Shown one piece after another: positions 12,066 to 16,047 of a stretch of 16,047 nucleotides of DNA (positions are counted from its first letter, which is position 1; every line of letters begins with the position of its first letter). Origin of the DNA: a bacterium. GTDB lineage: Bacteria > Cyanobacteriota > Vampirovibrionia > Obscuribacterales > Obscuribacteraceae. Location: positions 1 through 16,047 of the forward strand of contig JAUIJG010000071.1 of assembly GCA_030431355.1 (NCBI GenBank). Direction: 5' to 3'. A program made the translations under genes and the position numbers. The notes below the pieces were generated by a model that ran no database searches, was not told where the DNA came from, and saw only the letters and a list, made by a program, of their open reading frames with translations.

Positions 12066-14756
12066 ATGGATCTAAGACCGGGTTCGATAGCATTCGAAAA
12101 GTTCAAAATCATTGCCCCCATTGGAGAAGGGGGCATGGCCACCGTATACAAAGCAAAACACATCCACCTTGACAAAGTGGTGGTCTTGAAGCTTTTAAAG
12201 ACCGACACAGAAAACGAAAAGACCCTGGTTCGTTTTCACAGTGAAGCTAAAATTCTCAGCCAGCTAAAACATCCTGGCATTTCACAGTTTTTCGACTTCG
12301 GTCTCTCGTACAAAAACGAACCTTATCTGGCCATCGAATTCGTAGAAGGAAAGACCCTGAAAAGTAGTTTGAAGGAGCGGGAGCACCTACCAATCGGTCT
12401 AGCCCTTTCAATCCTTCTGGATGTTTGCCAGGCCCTTTCCTATGCCCACAAAAAAGGAATCATTCACCGGGACGTAAAACCAGGCAACATAATGCTTCAG
12501 GATTCAGAAGGTGAATTACGGGCGATACTACTCGATTTCGGTATCGCCAGGCTTATAACAGCCGATATGCAAGAAGACCAGAGCCTGACCTCTTCCGGGG
12601 AGCTGGTGGGTAGTCCGCGATACATGAGCCCGGAGCAGGCTGAAGGAAAGTCCATAGACAAAACCACGGATCTGTACTCCATAGGCTGTGTTCTATTCGA
12701 AATTCTGACCGGTGACACTCCCCTGACCGGTGATACTCTGCTTGAAACCATCAATTTGAGGAAGAATGAAACAGCTCCTCGTCTGAGCAGCATGGTTTCT
12801 TATTCGGTGCCTGAGGAGCTGGATGATATTGCCGCCACACTTCTTGAAAGAGACAAGGAGAGGCGCTATCAGTCCATAGATAGCCTCATAGAAGATCTCA
12901 ATATTTTGAGAGAGAAACTCCTTGAAGAGGATAGTGAAAAGGAAAAGCGTGACGTCAGTGAGTTTGTTCTCTCACTAAAAGTCGAAGAGCCTATCTACAT
13001 GAGTAAACGATTCATGTTCTCGCTCTTACTTTTGGCTGTCACGGCGATGGCAGGGGCAACCTACTACTTGACCGATTCAGCAAGCAGATCGAATCGATTT
13101 CTGGCCAGCTCATCGTCTGAAATTCCCAAAAGCGGCATGGTAAAGACGGAGAAAGAAAAAATAAGGGAGCTGGAGGAGAGAGCAAACGGCAACAATCTGA
13201 CCCTGCCGATCGGCAACGTGGAAGATCTAAAGAAAATCCCTGAACAAAAAAATCTTCAAGTGCTGAAAATAAAATTGGAAAAAGAGATAGATCTGGACAA
13301 GCTTATGGAGGCTCTGGGACAGAGCAAATCCCTGATAGAGATATACATAAGTCCCAATCCCTATAAGATCTCAAATCTGAAAGAAGTCGCCTCTCTGCCT
13401 CATCTTCTCTATCTTGAGATCAAAGGAATGAAGATAGAGAAGAAGGCCCTGATAGATCTTACCGGAGCCAAAAATCTCCAGGTCCTGAACCTCCTTGAAT
13501 GCGGAATAGAAGAGAAGGAACTATCCACTTTGTCGAAAATAAAACCCCTGAGACATCTCTATATAGACGAAGTCCTGGCCAAATCAAATGGGATGAAAGA
13601 ATTCAGAAGAGCCCTTCCAGACTGCAATATTGTCGCCACCAAGCTGGTGGAATCAGTGCCGGATTATGCCCAACTCTATGACGAAGTCAAAGGCGGAGAG
13701 AGCAATTTCTTTAAGGAACGCAAACAAGCCACCGTTGTCTCGATCCCCTCAATTCTCGATGATCTGAAATCGAGAGAGAACGCTCGCATCGAAAAGATAA
13801 TAGAGTTAGAAAAGCGCCACCAGGATTCGTATTTGCTGGCAAAGAAATGCTACGAAATCGCGGTGAAAGCCCAGGGAGCAAATTGCCCCTCCGCGGCCAA
13901 CTATCTTTCTGAGATGGCTACTTTTCAGCAAGTGCAAGCGAAGTACCCAGAGGCACTGGCATTGTTAGACCGCTCCGACGAAGTGATAGAGAATTGCGGT
14001 GCCACCAGATATAGCAGCATGAACACAGCTAAAAGGTCGGACATATATTGGATTCAGGGCAAGCAGGCAGAGAGCGTCAAATTGGCCAAAGAAGCACTCT
14101 CTTTATCTAAAGAAGCGGTGATAAAGCAAAACGACGAGCCTCTAAAAATGTACGAAAGGGTAATCCAACGCTTACTTGATATGAACGAGAATAGTCGCTG
14201 CCTGAATGCCATCAAAGAGCAAAAGAAGTTTCTCAACACCTGGCATGCCGAGAACTATCCTCTTTACGGATACTATTGCCTCTGGCCCATGAGAGCTTAT
14301 TTCAGAATGGCTTCGAAATCCCCGGAGACAAAAAAACTTGCCATTGATGAGGCAAAGAGAATCCGAAAGCTGTTCTACGCCCTCAAAGAGGAGGCGAACA
14401 ACAGTAAGGGACAGATCATCATAGACGATCAACTTTACGCTTTTCTAGAAGCCACTTTTACCCTGAACTGCCTGGCTGAGGATAAAGAAAAGAGCAAGAA
14501 GCTGCTTGAAGAAGCGGCTCTGTTCATAAAGTCAAATCCCCAGATGGTAAAGCGAAATCCCTTTATGACCTGGGACATTTTTGTAAACCTTGCCAGACTC
14601 TCGAAAACCGCTGCAAATCAAGGCAAAGTAGTAAAGTACTACAAAACAGCGCTGACCCTGACAAAATTCCTCGGTCCGACAGGGGCTGAAAGAGCCAGGG
14701 AGACACAGGCGGAGCTGGATGCCTATGTACAATCCCAGCAAGATTCTCAAAAATAA
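12066..14756 (+). CDS. Membrane-anchored Ser/Thr protein kinase with leucine-rich and helical-repeat C-terminal region
   Basis: The 896-residue protein starts with a Hanks-type kinase: glycine loop IGEGGMATVY, lysine K42 (VVLK rather than the usual VAIK), HRDVKPGN from H134, DFG at D157 and SPEQ, so catalysis should be intact. One membrane segment at about 316-336 separates it from the rest. Residues about 375-510 show irregular leucine-rich repeats (NLQVLKIKLEKEI, HLLYLEIKGMKIE, NLQVLNLLECGIE). The remaining 380 residues are helical and TPR-like (YPEALALLDRSDEVI, AESVKLAKEALSLSKEA) and rich in lysine and glutamate. The likely outside region is much larger than the kinase. The frame extends to TTG 12036, but GGA nine bases before ATG 12066 favours the ATG. 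It is divergent from the other kinase and 63 bases ahead of the DUF1028 gene. Ligand and substrates are unknown. Confidence 0.9.
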   Translation: MDLRPGSIAFEKFKIIAPIGEGGMATVYKAKHIHLDKVVVLKLLKTDTENEKTLVRFHSEAKILSQLKHPGISQFFDFGLSYKNEPYLAIEFVEGKTLKSSLKEREHLPIGLALSILLDVCQALSYAHKKGIIHRDVKPGNIMLQDSEGELRAILLDFGIARLITADMQEDQSLTSSGELVGSPRYMSPEQAEGKSIDKTTDLYSIGCVLFEILTGDTPLTGDTLLETINLRKNETAPRLSSMVSYSVPEELDDIAATLLERDKERRYQSIDSLIEDLNILREKLLEEDSEKEKRDVSEFVLSLKVEEPIYMSKRFMFSLLLLAVTAMAGATYYLTDSASRSNRFLASSSSEIPKSGMVKTEKEKIRELEERANGNNLTLPIGNVEDLKKIPEQKNLQVLKIKLEKEIDLDKLMEALGQSKSLIEIYISPNPYKISNLKEVASLPHLLYLEIKGMKIEKKALIDLTGAKNLQVLNLLECGIEEKELSTLSKIKPLRHLYIDEVLAKSNGMKEFRRALPDCNIVATKLVESVPDYAQLYDEVKGGESNFFKERKQATVVSIPSILDDLKSRENARIEKIIELEKRHQDSYLLAKKCYEIAVKAQGANCPSAANYLSEMATFQQVQAKYPEALALLDRSDEVIENCGATRYSSMNTAKRSDIYWIQGKQAESVKLAKEALSLSKEAVIKQNDEPLKMYERVIQRLLDMNENSRCLNAIKEQKKFLNTWHAENYPLYGYYCLWPMRAYFRMASKSPETKKLAIDEAKRIRKLFYALKEEANNSKGQIIIDDQLYAFLEATFTLNCLAEDKEKSKKLLEEAALFIKSNPQMVKRNPFMTWDIFVNLARLSKTAANQGKVVKYYKTALTLTKFLGPTGAERARETQAELDAYVQSQQDSQK

Positions 14757-14819
14757 CCGGGCTAATCTCGGACGATTCGGTGATAAACTTATTTCACTGT
14801 TTAATAAAGCGAGCCGAGC

Positions 14820-15545
14820 ATGACTTTCTCGATAGTAGCTTTCTCTCCGGAATCAAAGCAAATTGGTCTTGCGACCGCCTCCTGCGGTCTTTTCACCGGC
14901 ACAATCTGTCCTGTTATTTGTCCTTCCGGAAGATTTATCGGCACCTCCCAGGCATTTGTCAATCGCAGCATCAAGACTGATATCCTTCAGATTCTGGGGC
15001 TCTCAAACACCATAACCGCTCTGGATGAAGACCTGAGAAATTCCGATCGTTTCTATGAGTATAGACAGATCGGCATCATCGGCTTTGACGGGCAGGCCTA
15101 TGCCCATACGGGAAAAGAGACCACGCAGGTTTCCGGACATTTGCTGGGTCAGAACTATGTGGTTCTCGGAAACATGCTGACAAATATCGAATGCCTGGAT
15201 GCCATGGCGGAAGAATTTGAAAATACCGTCGGTGATCCCCTGGCAGAAAGACTTCTCGCTGCCCTGGAGGCTTGCCAGCGAGCCGGCGGACAAAAAGCTG
15301 AAGGCCGACTCCTCCGGGAGCGGGCAGCAGCTCTATTGGTATACGAAGAGACAGGAGCCTGTCATCTCAATTTGCGCGTTGACATGGACGAAGACGCGGT
15401 TGCAGCCTTGCGTAGAAACTGGTTGGCGTACAAAGTATATGATCAGTTCATGGTGGTCTGCGAAGAGGAGCCTGGAGCATTGGCCAGCCTCGAGGAACAA
15501 GACAGCCAGGTACCTTACGCTCCATCTATATTCAGAGAAGCCTGA
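14820..15545 (+). CDS. DUF1028 family protein (predicted Ntn-hydrolase-like fold)
   Basis: The 241-residue protein matches DUF1028. It shows the MTFSIVA start, the strand IGLATAS, the SQAFVN block, GQAYAHTG, GNML at about 117-120, and DPLAERLLAALEACQRAGGQ followed by the AALLV strand. The family is uncharacterised but is thought to resemble N-terminal-nucleophile hydrolases. Removal of Met1 here would expose Thr2, a plausible nucleophile (inference). No signal peptide or membrane segment is seen. The ATG has only a weak GAG upstream. It lies on the same strand as the LRR kinase, 63 bases downstream, so cotranscription is possible. The cytoplasmic function is unknown; peptidase or amidase activity is a guess. 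Confidence 0.85.
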   Translation: MTFSIVAFSPESKQIGLATASCGLFTGTICPVICPSGRFIGTSQAFVNRSIKTDILQILGLSNTITALDEDLRNSDRFYEYRQIGIIGFDGQAYAHTGKETTQVSGHLLGQNYVVLGNMLTNIECLDAMAEEFENTVGDPLAERLLAALEACQRAGGQKAEGRLLRERAAALLVYEETGACHLNLRVDMDEDAVAALRRNWLAYKVYDQFMVVCEEEPGALASLEEQDSQVPYAPSIFREA

Positions 15546-15552
15546 AAAAGCG

Positions 15553-15584
15553 TTTGGTCATGGCTTTTTAAGACCATGACCAAA
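15553..15584 (-). terminator. Hairpin terminator for the 96-residue gene
   Basis: An 11-base perfect stem (15553-15563 with 15574-15584) encloses a 10-base loop. On the minus strand the stem is followed within three bases by a run of five U (from 15549 to 15545), fitting intrinsic termination of the gene at 15609-15899. The plus strand has no U-run after the stem, so for the DUF1028 gene, which ends eight bases before it, the hairpin may only protect the transcript end. Confidence 0.7.
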
Positions 15585-15608
15585 ACCTTCGGAATTTAGC
15601 TTATCAGT

Positions 15609-15899
15609 TTAATTTGCCACTGATAATCCGGGAGCTGTGATGTAACTGAGCAGTTCATCCGAGTTGTAAGGAATATCGGTTCCATTCCTTTCTATCAGTT
15701 TGCGTAACCGCTGCCACCTGATACCCAGGGTGCGGTTGTTGCGTTTGTTGACTATGCCCAGATCCTGCAATTTCTTGCAGTCATCCTTGTATTCAGTGGG
15801 CATTTCTTTGATAGCCACTCCGTCTTCACCATGCAACCAGGTGAGAAAAACGTGACAATTTCTAATAACATCAAAAATCTTATTGGTTCCTCTACTCAT
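15609..15899 (-). CDS. Hypothetical 96-residue basic protein
   Basis: I do not recognise a family. The protein is soluble, with no signal peptide or membrane segment. The middle (EYKDDCKKLQDLGIVNKR) looks like two short helices around a turn, followed by a basic segment (NNRTLGIRWQRLRKLIERNG) that could bind nucleic acid, so a small winged-helix regulator is possible but unproven. The gene has a proper ATG with TGAGG about 6-7 bases upstream, and a downstream hairpin with a U-tract in the right orientation, both supporting real expression. It is divergent from a possible gene starting near 15998, with an inverted repeat between them. Confidence 0.6.
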   Translation of the reverse strand: MSRGTNKIFDVIRNCHVFLTWLHGEDGVAIKEMPTEYKDDCKKLQDLGIVNKRNNRTLGIRWQRLRKLIERNGTDIPYNSDELLSYITAPGLSVAN

Positions 15900-15952
15900 T
15901 TAATACCTCATAGATAAAGAAGATTGAACAAAAACAGTCCAGTGGCTCCTTG

Positions 15953-15977
15953 TCGAAAATCTCGCTGAGATTCTCGA
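15953..15977. repeat. 25-base imperfect inverted repeat between divergent genes
   Basis: Arms TCGAAAATCTC (15953-15963) and GAGATTCTCGA (15967-15977) are complementary at 10 of 11 positions around a GCT centre. It lies 54 bases upstream of the 96-residue gene's start and 20 bases before the possible ATG at 15998, consistent with an operator or a short hairpin. There is no following T-run. Confidence 0.5.
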
Positions 15978-15997
15978 AAATGAACTAACCTGGTTTT

Positions 15998-16047
15998 ATG
16001 GCAACAAAGGAAAGCAAAGCTCTCCTAAACTATGTGGATACGCTATG
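15998..16047 (+). CDS. Possible start of a gene truncated by the window edge
   Basis: ATG 15998 opens a frame reading MATKESKALLNYVDTL that runs off the end. No good ribosome site precedes it (CTGGTTTT) and only about 16 codons are visible, so this is a tentative call. Confidence 0.3.
   Translation, partial: MATKESKALLNYVDTL

Noticed and set aside
12497..12793. 98-residue minus-strand frame inside the LRR kinase
   Set aside because: It is antisense to the conserved activation-loop region of the kinase and has no features of its own.
15926..16047. Second plus-strand frame running off the right edge
   Set aside because: It has no ATG, GTG or TTG start in the visible part and crosses the inverted repeat, so coding is unlikely.

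Overview
This 16 kb window is a dense, ordinary-looking bacterial chromosome segment. It holds eleven convincing protein genes, one small hypothetical gene and one possible gene cut by the right edge. No gap between genes exceeds about 200 bases, and I see no rRNA, tRNA, CRISPR array or insertion sequence. Base composition is moderate and GTG/TTG starts are common. Two large Ser/Thr kinases with TPR or leucine-rich modules beside sugar-acid enzymes suggest a free-living bacterium with heavy eukaryote-like kinase signalling, such as the Obscuribacterales/Melainabacteria, Planctomycetes or Acidobacteria. That placement is a guess from gene style, not from a marker gene.

Region 1 (1-3621, minus strand) is a tight four-gene operon read right to left: an exported TPR protein, a PqqD-like small protein, an ATP-grasp ligase and a PLP fold-III amino-acid decarboxylase. 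Gaps are 21 bases or fewer, and the PqqD and ATP-grasp genes overlap by ATGA. Ligase plus decarboxylase plus small binding protein recalls schemes in which an amino acid is loaded on a carrier and then decarboxylated (BtrJ/BtrK/BtrI in butirosin) or a peptide is tailored under guidance of a PqqD-type domain. No precursor peptide is visible. This is the best candidate for an undescribed system.

Region 2 (3622-9299) is a sugar-acid module. A plus-strand IolB/KduI-type cupin isomerase converges, sharing a CTAG stop tetranucleotide, on a minus-strand operon of a LarA-like nickel-pincer racemase/epimerase, a cytoplasmic GH31 alpha-glycosidase and an SDR of the D-mannonate oxidoreductase type. Together they could release and interconvert an aldonate/uronate: glycoside cleavage, C2 epimerisation, oxidation to a ketouronate, isomerisation.

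Region 3 (9300-14756) has a Nudix hydrolase transcribed divergently from the sugar operon, then two divergent membrane-anchored Ser/Thr kinases. Each has an N-terminal kinase, one membrane segment and a C-terminal repeat domain predicted to lie outside the cytoplasm; their starts are separated by about 170 bases carrying candidate promoters for both.

Region 4 (14757-16047) has a DUF1028 protein, a hairpin whose U-tract points toward the minus strand, a 96-residue hypothetical gene on the minus strand, and a divergent intergenic region with a 25-base imperfect inverted repeat in front of a possible plus-strand gene truncated by the window edge.
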